Source: an uncultured Cetobacterium sp. (GTDB lineage: Bacteria > Fusobacteriota > Fusobacteriia > Fusobacteriales > Fusobacteriaceae). From it: a stretch of 33,641 nt of DNA. Below, in pieces: positions 1-6,849 of the stretch (position 1 is the stretch's first letter; each line of letters opens with the position of its first letter). Under the pieces are notes generated by a model. That model searched no databases, was not told the DNA's origin, and saw nothing but the letters and a program-made list of their open reading frames with translations. The translations under genes were made by a program, and so were the position numbers. Location of the stretch: positions 1 to 33,641 of the forward strand of contig CAAFWD010000026.1 of NCBI GenBank assembly GCA_900766645.1, in the 5' to 3' direction.

Positions 1-366
1 AATTCAAAATATGATAAAAAAGGCTTTGATTTTCAAGGGATAAATAAAGAAACGGGGACAGAATACGATAAAAATGGTTGGACCTGGTATGGATTAAATA
101 AATATACAGATAATTATTACGATAAAGACGGTTATAACTATGATGGATTTAATAATGAGGGATACAATAGAGCAGGTTATGATGAAAATGGGAAAAAGAA
201 ACCTGAGGAAAATCATGAAACTTTAGATGAGGATATTACAGATTCACAAATGGTTGATATAACTCAATATGATAAAAATGGTTATGACAAAGATGGATAT
301 AATGAAAATGGCGTAGATAAAGATGGATTTAACAGAAAGGGAGTGTATGTTGGTGATGATGAATAA
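1..366 (+). CDS. Tandem-repeat protein, C-terminal part (5' truncated by window)
   Basis: An open frame enters from the left edge and ends at TAA 364-366, giving 121 residues. It is built almost entirely of short repeats of the form (Y/F)(D/N)xxG(Y/F/W)(D/N), for example YDKKGFD, YDKDGYN, YDKNGYDKDGYN and VDKDGFN. An acidic non-repeat insert lies at about residues 65-85. The N-terminus is outside the window, so a signal peptide or anchor cannot be judged. Aromatic, Asp and Gly-rich repeats of this kind are common in surface or exported proteins of fusobacteria, but I do not recognise a named family and assign no function. The last 20 bases overlap the start of the following beta-barrel gene, which suggests translational coupling and perhaps a shared envelope role. 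Confidence 0.75.
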   Translation, partial: NSKYDKKGFDFQGINKETGTEYDKNGWTWYGLNKYTDNYYDKDGYNYDGFNNEGYNRAGYDENGKKKPEENHETLDEDITDSQMVDITQYDKNGYDKDGYNENGVDKDGFNRKGVYVGDDE

Positions 367-1273
367 AAAAATTATATTTATATTTTTATTAGTTCATTTA
401 AGCTCCTTTAGTGTTGGAAGAGATATACTAAATTTTTATATGGATGTACCTCAAGAAAATCTTTATCAAAACTATGGTGAGTTAGAAAATAAAGCTGGGA
501 AAGAGTTTTATAAATGGAAAATGGCTTTGGGAACTTCAGAATTAAATGAAAAATGGACTTTTGATTATGATGTTGAAAGAAAATTTGATAAGGGATCTAA
601 TAGTAATGGTTGGGAAAATACTTTTGCGCTGTATAAAAAGTTAGGTGAAAAAGAATTTTTTGGGAAAACTTGGTACACTGATTTTGGACCATATATAAAG
701 TTTAATGTAAGTGATATAGCGGGAGATTTTGCTAAAGACTTTAAAGAAAATCAATATGCTCTTAGATATAGAGTTAGAACTAATTCTGATATAGGATTGG
801 GTGGAGCTTACTGGGGAGCAGATTTTCTGTTCTCTTCAATTGATACAAATTCAAGAGATGGTGTATCTTTAGAGGGTAATTTAACAGGAAGTATTAATTT
901 GGGGTATGGATTTCAAAACTTTTTTACAATTTATAATGAATATTTAGATTACGGAGAGAACAGAGGAACATATCTATTTAGAATTGAAAATACTTTTAGA
1001 TGGACCTATGATTTAAGTGAGAATTTTGCTTTTTCAATAGATTCAGAGATAGATTCATATAATTATTTTAAAAATACAGATCAGGAAAGATCTTTTAAAT
1101 TTAATATAGGACCATATATTCTTTATAGTCAGGATTTAAAAGATGATTTGAGAATTTTTGCTAGGGTAGGAGTTACAGGATATAACTATGAAGAAGTTAA
1201 AACTAAAACTTATGATGTTTCTGAATCTGGAATCTATATGAAAATAAGAGTGGGATTTGAATATATATTTTAA
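347..1273 (+). CDS. Outer-membrane beta-barrel-like protein
   Basis: A 308-residue protein. The hydrophobic stretch IIFIFLLVHLSSFSVG after NKK looks like a signal peptide. The rest alternates polar and aromatic residues in strand-sized segments and ends in FEYIF, a terminal Phe typical of barrels inserted by the BAM complex. ATG 347 is chosen because it lies a few bases after AAAGGGAG. ATG 356 or 359 in the same frame are possible alternatives, while an upstream ATG at 323 has no ribosome binding site. The gene overlaps the end of the repeat-protein gene and is followed by a strong terminator, so it closes that transcription unit. The specific family (porin, autotransporter-like or other) cannot be decided by eye, and no substrate is proposed. 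Confidence 0.7.
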   Translation: MLVMMNKKIIFIFLLVHLSSFSVGRDILNFYMDVPQENLYQNYGELENKAGKEFYKWKMALGTSELNEKWTFDYDVERKFDKGSNSNGWENTFALYKKLGEKEFFGKTWYTDFGPYIKFNVSDIAGDFAKDFKENQYALRYRVRTNSDIGLGGAYWGADFLFSSIDTNSRDGVSLEGNLTGSINLGYGFQNFFTIYNEYLDYGENRGTYLFRIENTFRWTYDLSENFAFSIDSEIDSYNYFKNTDQERSFKFNIGPYILYSQDLKDDLRIFARVGVTGYNYEEVKTKTYDVSESGIYMKIRVGFEYIF

Positions 1274-1278
1274 AGGCA

Positions 1279-1309
1279 AAAAAGCTGAAGTAATTCTTCA
1301 GCTTTTTTT
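1279..1309 (+). terminator. Intrinsic terminator after the beta-barrel gene
   Basis: AAAGCTGAAG pairs with CTTCAGCTTT around a TAATT loop and is followed by a T run. It starts six bases after the stop codon. Confidence 0.9.
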
Positions 1310-1341
1310 ATTGAACACTTTTAAGTTATTAAAGAATAAAT

Positions 1342-1370
1342 TTGCTAAAAAGTGTCTTGTAAGGTATATA
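1342..1370 (+). promoter_or_regulatory. Sigma70-type promoter for the NhaC gene
   Basis: TTGCTA at 1342-1347 and TATATA at 1365-1370 are separated by exactly 17 bases. They lie 34 bases upstream of the ATG and downstream of the preceding terminator. Confidence 0.55.
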
Positions 1371-1403
1371 GGTAATATAAATCTTAAACTTTAGGAGGAT
1401 ACA

Positions 1404-2840
1404 ATGAAAAAATCAGAAGTTAGAAAACCTACGTTTTTAGAAGCATTAGTTCCAATCGTTTTTTTAATCGTGATAATCTCTTTGAGTATTTTGAAGTTTG
1501 GGGCAGACCCTCAAATACCTCTTCTTATGGCAACAGGGGTTGCAGTTCTTTTAGGATTTAGGCTTGGATTTAAGTGGGATGAGATGGAGGCGGGAATGAT
1601 TGCAACAATTAATTCGTCCATGCAAGCAATACTTATCCAAATGATAATAGGAATAATAATTGGAACTTGGATTTTAGCAGGAATAGTTCCAACAATGATA
1701 TATTATGGATTGCAAATTTTATCTCCAGGGATATTTTTACCAACAGCAGCAATTTTATGTGCTGTAATTTCTGTGGCAACAGGAAGTGCATGGACAACAG
1801 CTGGAACTGTTGGAATTGCTCTTCTGGGAGTAGGACAAGGTTTAGGAATGCCCTTGCCTTTAGTTGCTGGAGCAATAATTTCTGGAGCATATTTTGGGGA
1901 TAAGATGTCGCCTTTATCAGATTCAACAAATTTAGCAGCAGCAGTAACAGAGGTAAAACTTTTTGATCACATAGGGCATATGTTAAAAACAACATCAGTA
2001 AGTTTTGCGATTGCTTTAGTTTTATATGGATTTGTTGGAATGAAATATAGTGGAAGTAATATTAATGTTACAGAGATAAATGAATTACTGGGAGCAATGA
2101 AATCAACTTTTTATATTTCTCCAATTCTTTTATTACCACCTATTTTAGTTGTTGCTATTGTAGTTATGAAAGTTCCAGCAGTTCCAGGTCTTTTATCTGG
2201 AGGGGTATTAGGTGGAATTTTTGCAATGGTTTTCCAAAAAGCTAGTTTAGCAGATGTAATTAAAGTTTCTCATTATGGGTATCAATCTAAATCGGGTTTT
2301 GCAGCTATGGATGATCTATTAAGTAGAGGTGGATTAGATTCTATGATGTATACAGTATCTTTAATAATTGTTGCAATGTGTTTTGGAGGAGTTATTGAAA
2401 AAACAGGAGTATTAGAAGTAATTGCTGAAAAACTTTTAAGATTTACAAAAACAACAGGAAGTTTAGTTTTAACTACAGCTGTGAGTTCAATATTCTGTAA
2501 CTTTACAATGGCAGATCAGTATTTAGCTATAGTTGTTCCAGGAAGAATGTATAGAAAAAGTTTTGAAGAGAAAAATTTAAAAATGAAAAATTTATCTAGA
2601 GTTTTAGAGGACTCAGGAACTTTAACATCCTCTTTAGTTCCGTGGAGTACTTGTGGTGCTTTTATGATGACAACTTTAGGAGTTCATCCATTTGCATATT
2701 TACCGTTTGCGTTTTTAAATTTAATTAATCCCATAGTTTCTGTAATTTATGGATATACAGGATTCACCATGGAGAAAAATAGTGATGTAGAAAGTGATCC
2801 TGAAGAAGATATAGAATCAGTTCCTAAATGGGTTATGTAA
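1404..2840 (+). CDS. NhaC-family Na+/H+ antiporter-type transporter
   Basis: A 478-residue integral membrane protein with about 11-12 hydrophobic segments. It has the NhaC-superfamily layout, including the segment GAYFGDKMSPLSDSTNLAAA near residues 160-180, where a GD-x-SPxSDTT-type signature is typical. It matches the family length of about 450-500 residues. Members exchange Na+ with H+ or with an organic or amino acid. The substrate cannot be read from sequence. ATG 1404 is preceded by TTAGGAGGA at good spacing. The gene is monocistronic, with its own promoter and a terminator directly after the stop. A second, more distant NhaC-type gene lies at 28504. Confidence 0.88.
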   Translation: MKKSEVRKPTFLEALVPIVFLIVIISLSILKFGADPQIPLLMATGVAVLLGFRLGFKWDEMEAGMIATINSSMQAILIQMIIGIIIGTWILAGIVPTMIYYGLQILSPGIFLPTAAILCAVISVATGSAWTTAGTVGIALLGVGQGLGMPLPLVAGAIISGAYFGDKMSPLSDSTNLAAAVTEVKLFDHIGHMLKTTSVSFAIALVLYGFVGMKYSGSNINVTEINELLGAMKSTFYISPILLLPPILVVAIVVMKVPAVPGLLSGGVLGGIFAMVFQKASLADVIKVSHYGYQSKSGFAAMDDLLSRGGLDSMMYTVSLIIVAMCFGGVIEKTGVLEVIAEKLLRFTKTTGSLVLTTAVSSIFCNFTMADQYLAIVVPGRMYRKSFEEKNLKMKNLSRVLEDSGTLTSSLVPWSTCGAFMMTTLGVHPFAYLPFAFLNLINPIVSVIYGYTGFTMEKNSDVESDPEEDIESVPKWVM

Positions 2841-2851
2841 AAGAATATAAT

Positions 2852-2887
2852 AAAAAGCATTGCAAATTTTTTTGCGGTGCTTTTTTT
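2852..2887 (+). terminator. Intrinsic terminator after nhaC-like gene
   Basis: AAAGCATTGCAAA pairs with TTTGCGGTGCTTT, with two G-U pairs, and is followed by a T run. Confidence 0.85.
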
Positions 2888-2946
2888 GAATTTTTTAGGT
2901 TAAAAATAGATATAAATAAACTATATTTAAAAATGTACAATATATA

Positions 2947-3014
2947 TTAACAAAAACATTTGACATTTCTTGATAAAAATAGTATTTTTAAAGTGAAAGT
3001 TAACAAAAACGTTT
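2947..3014 (+). repeat. Direct repeat pair flanking a promoter (candidate operator)
   Basis: The 15-mer TTAACAAAAACATTT (2947-2961) recurs as TTAACAAAAACGTTT (3000-3014) with one mismatch. The first copy abuts the -35 box, and the second lies after the -10 box, just before the ribosome binding site. The second copy also contains the palindrome AAACGTTT. This layout would suit a repressor that brackets the promoter, but no regulator is identified. Confidence 0.5.
2960..2988 (+). promoter_or_regulatory. Promoter for the phosphoribosyltransferase-like gene
   Basis: A perfect TTGACA (2960-2965) is followed by a 17-base spacer and TATTTT (2983-2988). TAGTAT at 2980-2985 is an alternative with a shorter spacer. 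Confidence 0.65.
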
Positions 3015-3027
3015 CGAGGTGAGTAAA

Positions 3028-3621
3028 ATGTTAAAAGAAGTGAACACAATTAAAAGATATATGGGAACTAATTTAGAGATAGGATATGACTATTTTAATG
3101 ACTATTCACTAGAAGAAGAAAATGAAGTGAAGAGTGGAATATGGAATTTCAGAGAGAGCGGAGATTTTAGTTTCTATGAAAATATATTAAGAAATTATTT
3201 TACTAGTTGCTATACAGAGGAGGAGTTAAAAAATACAGTTTTAATCCCTTTAGCATCAAGTAGAAATGCAAATTATGGTGAAAAATATGGAAAGTTATTA
3301 AAATATTTAGAAAATGAAGTAGGAATTCAAAATGGAATGGGACTTTTAAACAAAAAAATGGATAAAGTAGAAATAGAAAAAAGAGCTATATTTCCTCATA
3401 CAAGTCATTTTTCAAAGGAGGATATTATAGTTTTAGATTCAGAAAAAATATCTGGAAAAAATATAATATTATTTGATGATTTGGTGAGAACGGATTTATC
3501 AAGTGTTAATATAAAAACTTTATTAGATGAGCATAGACCTAAAAATATTAGGGGACTTTTCTTTTCTAAAATTTTAGAAGATGGATGTAATAAAAAATTT
3601 GAAACAATTGAGTTGAAATAA
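3028..3621 (+). CDS. Phosphoribosyltransferase-fold protein
   Basis: A 197-residue cytosolic protein. The segment KNIILFDDLVRTDLSSVN near residues 145-165 resembles the PRPP-binding loop of type I phosphoribosyltransferases: a hydrophobic strand, two acidic residues and a short polar loop. The usual TTG/TTA turn is replaced by RTD, so PRPP binding is not assured. The earlier LIPLASSRN segment fits the strand and loop before the hood of such folds. ATG 3028 is chosen because GAGGTGAG lies just upstream. GTG 3019, nine bases earlier in the same frame, overlaps that ribosome binding site. The gene is monocistronic with its own promoter. Whether it is an enzyme or a PRT-fold regulator is unclear. 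Confidence 0.6.
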   Translation: MLKEVNTIKRYMGTNLEIGYDYFNDYSLEEENEVKSGIWNFRESGDFSFYENILRNYFTSCYTEEELKNTVLIPLASSRNANYGEKYGKLLKYLENEVGIQNGMGLLNKKMDKVEIEKRAIFPHTSHFSKEDIIVLDSEKISGKNIILFDDLVRTDLSSVNIKTLLDEHRPKNIRGLFFSKILEDGCNKKFETIELK

Positions 3622-3652
3622 ATTTTACCTAAATTAATATAATAGAAAAATC

Positions 3653-3687
3653 AAAAAAAGGGAGCTGATATACAGCTCCCTTTTTTT
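3653..3687. terminator. Bidirectional intrinsic terminator between convergent genes
   Basis: A7-GGGAGCTG (3653-3667) and CAGCTCCC-T7 (3673-3687) form a perfect stem with A and T tracts on both sides. It can serve the plus-strand gene ending at 3621 and the minus-strand gene ending at 3689. Confidence 0.9.
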
Positions 3688-3688
3688 A

Positions 3689-4297
3689 TTATTTTTTCAA
3701 ATGCTCTCCATCACAAAAAGGTTTATTATTAGATTTTCCACATCTACACAATGTATAGTGTTCCTTCGAAATTAGTATTTCATCAGAAGAAAGATCATCT
3801 TTAATTTCAATCTCTCCTTGTATATGAAGTGGTCCATCTGTACTTACAATAATTTTTTGCTCATCAAACCAAGCTGTGATATGTTCATCATCTTTCATAT
3901 ACGTTAATGCTCCAGAAGGACATAATTTTATAATTTCAATAATTTTTTCTATATTAGGATTACCGTCAGGATTAATCCAAGGTCTTTCATCAGGAGAAAA
4001 AACATTATCTAAAACGCAAGCTCCATTGTGGGAACAGATACTACGATTGTCATAAATTGTAATATTTTCACCAATATAAGCCTTAGTTTTACCTGGTGTT
4101 TTTAAGTTTCTTTCTCCAATAAATCCAATTTCTCCATGAGTTCCATCACAAAAGGGTTTATTTTTAGATTCTCCACATCTACAAAGAGAATAAACTCTTG
4201 GAGTTTCAAGAATAACACCTTTCTCATTATAAATAGGGACATCAACAACAGTATATGGTCCATACTTAGTAAAAACAATTTCGCCTTTTTTCTTCAT
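3689..4297 (-). CDS. CDGSH iron-sulfur domain protein with central divergent ferredoxin domain
   Basis: A 202-residue protein with two CDGSH-type zinc-finger-like motifs, which bind a 2Fe-2S cluster through three Cys and one His. The first is CRCGESKNKPFCDGTH at about residues 39-54. The second is CRCGKSNNKPFCDGEH at about 184-199. Between them lies a Fer4_19-like segment with CSHNGAC and CPSGAL and a region predicting a small ferredoxin fold. This architecture is known from bacterial CDGSH proteins that are thought to act in redox or iron-sulfur handling. The precise role is unknown. ATG 4297 is chosen because GGAGGT lies immediately upstream; the ATG at 4309 contains that ribosome binding site within its own first codons. 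It lies downstream of mgtE on the same strand and may receive read-through transcription. Confidence 0.85.
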   Translation of the reverse strand: MKKKGEIVFTKYGPYTVVDVPIYNEKGVILETPRVYSLCRCGESKNKPFCDGTHGEIGFIGERNLKTPGKTKAYIGENITIYDNRSICSHNGACVLDNVFSPDERPWINPDGNPNIEKIIEIIKLCPSGALTYMKDDEHITAWFDEQKIIVSTDGPLHIQGEIEIKDDLSSDEILISKEHYTLCRCGKSNNKPFCDGEHLKK

Positions 4298-4336
4298 AAC
4301 GACCTCCATATTTTAAGTATTCTTTTAGAAGGTTCT

Positions 4337-4362
4337 AAAAAAAAGGAAAAATCCTTTTTATT
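4337..4362 (-). terminator. Weak intrinsic terminator after mgtE
   Basis: On the minus strand, AAAAAGGA pairs with TCCTTTTT around TTTT, with extra T residues following. The stem is A/T-rich with only two G-C pairs, so termination is probably partial and the CDGSH gene downstream could be co-transcribed. An adjacent palindrome TTTTAGAA-GG-TTCTAAAA lies at about 4323-4340. Confidence 0.45.
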
Positions 4363-4379
4363 TTTTATAATTATAGAGA

Positions 4380-5717
4380 TTATCTTAAATTTAAAAGTTC
4401 AGTTGCAAGTTTGAAATATATAATAAGGGCACATGCATCAACAATTGTAGTAATAAGCGGGCTAGCCATAATAGCAGGATCTAGCTTAAGACTTTTTGCC
4501 CCTATTGGAAGAACTCCACCAACTATTTTTGCAATAACAACTGTGGCAAATAAACTTGAACAAACAACAAAAGCTAAAGAATATGAAATCTTATCAATGG
4601 CAACCAATCTTATGAAATTTAATCCTCCTAGAGTTATTCCAACAATAAGACTAACTCTAAACTCTTTCCATAAAACCTTTAGAGAGTCAGAAAGAGTTAT
4701 TTCTCCTAAAGCCATCCCACGAATTATAAGAGTTGAAGATTGTGAACCAGCATTTCCACCTGTATCCATAAGCATAGGAATAAATGCTGCAAGAATTACC
4801 ACTGATTGTAAAACTTCTTCATATTTTCTAATTATAATTCCAGTTGCAGTCGCAGAGATCATAAGAACTAAAAGCCATATAATTCTATGCTTAGCTAATG
4901 AAAATACACTTTCATTAAGATATTCTTTATCTGATGGTGACATGGCTGCCATTTTTTGTAGATCTTCAGTATTTTCTTTATCAATGATATCAACGATATC
5001 ATCAATAGTTATGATTCCAACAAGTCTGTGATCTTTATCAACAACAGGCATAGAAGTAAAATCGTAATTTCTAAATTTACTTGCAACTTCTTCTTGGTCA
5101 TCAAAAGTTGTAACATATTTAATATCTTTTACCATAATATTTTTTATAATTTCATCACCTTGATTCATAATAAGATCTTTAATTGAAAGAATTCCATTTA
5201 ATTTACCTGTAGATGAAACAATATAAAAATAATCCATAGTTTCATTTTTAATATTTTTTAAAGTTCTAATATAATTTAGAGCTTCGAATACTTTCATACT
5301 TCCCTTTAGAGAAACATATTCAGAAGTCATTATGGAACCAGCACTATCTTCTGGATAGTTTAAAAATTGATTGATTAGAGATCTTGACTTCTCACTAGAA
5401 TTGCGAAGAATTTTATTTACAATTTCAGAGGGCATTTCTTCGATGAAATCCACAGTATCATCTAAAAACATATTCTGTAAAATATCTGAGATTTCTTTAT
5501 CAGTGATTTTTTCAGCCAATTCTTTTTGTTTCTCTGAAGAGAGGTATGAAAAAACATCAGAAGCTATATCTTTTGGAAGAAGTTTAAATAGTTTTAATAG
5601 ACTATTGTTATCAACCTCTTTAAAAAATAGAGCGATATCTTTAGGATGTTCTTTAATAATTTCTTTTTGGAATTGATAAAAGTTATTATTTTTTAATAAA
5701 AATAATAGTTTTTTCAT
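4380..5717 (-). CDS. mgtE: Magnesium transporter MgtE
   Basis: A 445-residue protein with the full MgtE order. An N-terminal helical superhelix domain (about 1-125, with repeated KDIA and IVNKIL-like helices) is followed by two CBS domains (about 130-255, with GSIMTSEYVSL and MVKDIKYVTT). A connecting helix and a membrane domain of five hydrophobic segments (about 275-445) follow. The pore-region segment PMLMDTGGNAGSQSS is the family hallmark. MgtE is a Mg2+ channel of the inner membrane gated by cytosolic Mg2+ binding to the N and CBS domains. The start is fixed by AAAGGAGGTGTTTT directly before the ATG. The protein length is typical. Confidence 0.96.
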   Translation of the reverse strand: MKKLLFLLKNNNFYQFQKEIIKEHPKDIALFFKEVDNNSLLKLFKLLPKDIASDVFSYLSSEKQKELAEKITDKEISDILQNMFLDDTVDFIEEMPSEIVNKILRNSSEKSRSLINQFLNYPEDSAGSIMTSEYVSLKGSMKVFEALNYIRTLKNIKNETMDYFYIVSSTGKLNGILSIKDLIMNQGDEIIKNIMVKDIKYVTTFDDQEEVASKFRNYDFTSMPVVDKDHRLVGIITIDDIVDIIDKENTEDLQKMAAMSPSDKEYLNESVFSLAKHRIIWLLVLMISATATGIIIRKYEEVLQSVVILAAFIPMLMDTGGNAGSQSSTLIIRGMALGEITLSDSLKVLWKEFRVSLIVGITLGGLNFIRLVAIDKISYSLAFVVCSSLFATVVIAKIVGGVLPIGAKSLKLDPAIMASPLITTIVDACALIIYFKLATELLNLR

Positions 5718-5746
5718 AAAACACCTCCTTTAATTTTAGGTATCAT

Positions 5747-5775
5747 ATAGTATCATATTTTATGAAAAATGTTAA
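5747..5775 (-). promoter_or_regulatory. Promoter for mgtE
   Basis: Read on the minus strand, TTAACA (5775-5770) and TACTAT (5752-5747) are separated by 17 bases, about 30 bases upstream of the ATG. Confidence 0.6.
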
Positions 5776-5813
5776 TTATTATAAGGTATGTTAAGGAGAA
5801 GTGAATAAAAAAA

Positions 5814-5842
5814 TTGATAAAAAGAGTATTATAGTATATAAT
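5814..5842 (+). promoter_or_regulatory. Promoter for the GH108-like muramidase gene
   Basis: TTGATA (5814-5819), a 17-base spacer and a perfect TATAAT (5837-5842). Confidence 0.7.
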
Positions 5843-5900
5843 GTTTAGGTTAATAAATTGACAAACTTATTAATTTATGAGAGTTTATGGAGGGGATTAT

Positions 5901-6740
5901 TTGGGAAGGTACATTTTAATAGGGATTTTCGTAGGTTTTAGTATGTTCAGTTTTGCTGAAAATAATGAAAATTTAAAAGAGGTTGTGGATATAGTTCTAT
6001 TTCATGAAGGCGAAAGAGTTGTAAAAACTAGAAAAGAGTTTTCAAAATATGGGATTAGAAACTTCTTACTATTGGATTACAATAAGAAAATGAATAAAAA
6101 TTATGAGCTTAGAACTTTAACAAAAAAACAAGCTCAAGAGATATCTCTATATTTAATAAAAGAATATAGAATAGACGAGATAAAAAGTTTTAATCTTCAA
6201 CTTTTACTTTTTGATACTTTTTTCAATGCAGGATATGGAAATGCTAGTAAAATAACTCAGAAAGCAATAAATCTTTATTATGAAGAGATGGGGAAATCTG
6301 TGCATGTAGATGGAATTTTTGGGAGTAACACAATAAAGATTTTAAATAACTTAAAAGATGAAGACAGATTTTATAAAGATTTTTTAGAAGTGAGATTAGA
6401 AAGTTATAAAGGTTATAGTAGCTGGAAAACTTATGGAAAAGGTTGGGAAAAAAGAATTATGTCTTATTCAAAAATAAGAGATGAAAAAACTCATGAAGAA
6501 AATGTGAATGACGTAATAAATAGTTTAAAAGAGATGAATGATGATGAAAATTTAGAAAAGATCCAAATTATAAATGAAAATGAAAAAAACTTCATTGTAA
6601 AGTCGATTCAGAAAAAAGATATGACTCTAAAAGATATAGCTCTAATTACAGAGACTTTATACCATGTTTATTTGGAAATAATATTAAAAGATCATAAAGA
6701 GTCTAAAATGAAATTAAAAAATGTATTAACAGCATCATAA
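5901..6740 (+). CDS. Exported GH108-like N-acetylmuramidase with PG-binding-3-like domain
   Basis: A 279-residue protein from TTG 5901. TTG is chosen because TGGAGGGG ends five bases before it and the product then starts with a clean signal peptide (GRYILIGIFVGFSMFSFA). The in-frame ATG at 5877 has no ribosome binding site. After the signal peptide, VVDIVLFHEGERVV followed by KYGI resembles the start of the GH108 (DUF847) muramidase domain, where the Glu of the HEG motif is catalytic. LLLFDTFFNAGYGNASK and VDGIFGSNTIKIL fit the later part of that domain and the associated PG-binding-3 region. The usual second Gly of HEGG is Glu here. The C-terminal 90 residues are charged and unassigned. It probably cleaves peptidoglycan in the periplasm and is not within a phage cluster. 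Confidence 0.72.
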   Translation: MGRYILIGIFVGFSMFSFAENNENLKEVVDIVLFHEGERVVKTRKEFSKYGIRNFLLLDYNKKMNKNYELRTLTKKQAQEISLYLIKEYRIDEIKSFNLQLLLFDTFFNAGYGNASKITQKAINLYYEEMGKSVHVDGIFGSNTIKILNNLKDEDRFYKDFLEVRLESYKGYSSWKTYGKGWEKRIMSYSKIRDEKTHEENVNDVINSLKEMNDDENLEKIQIINENEKNFIVKSIQKKDMTLKDIALITETLYHVYLEIILKDHKESKMKLKNVLTAS

Positions 6741-6744
6741 ATAT

Positions 6745-6780
6745 GAAGTCCTTTGATTAAAATCAAAGGACTTTTTTTTA
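6745..6780 (+). terminator. Intrinsic terminator after the muramidase gene
   Basis: AAGTCCTTTGAT pairs with ATCAAAGGACTT and is followed by eight T residues. Confidence 0.92.
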
Positions 6781-6788
6781 AAATAGTG

Positions 6789-6816
6789 TTTAAATTTTTG
6801 AAAATTATGGTATAAT
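6789..6816 (+). promoter_or_regulatory. Extended -10 promoter for the ABC-F gene
   Basis: TGG-TATAAT (TATAAT at 6811-6816) carries a TG extension. A weak -35, TTTAAA, lies 16 bases upstream. It is 34 bases before the ATG. Confidence 0.6.
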
Positions 6817-6849
6817 ATTGTGTTAAATCTAAAAAATAGGAGAACAAAT

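Noticed and set aside
4411..5031. A plus-strand 206-codon frame opposite mgtE
   Set aside because: Antisense to the conserved membrane domain of MgtE, without a ribosome binding site.
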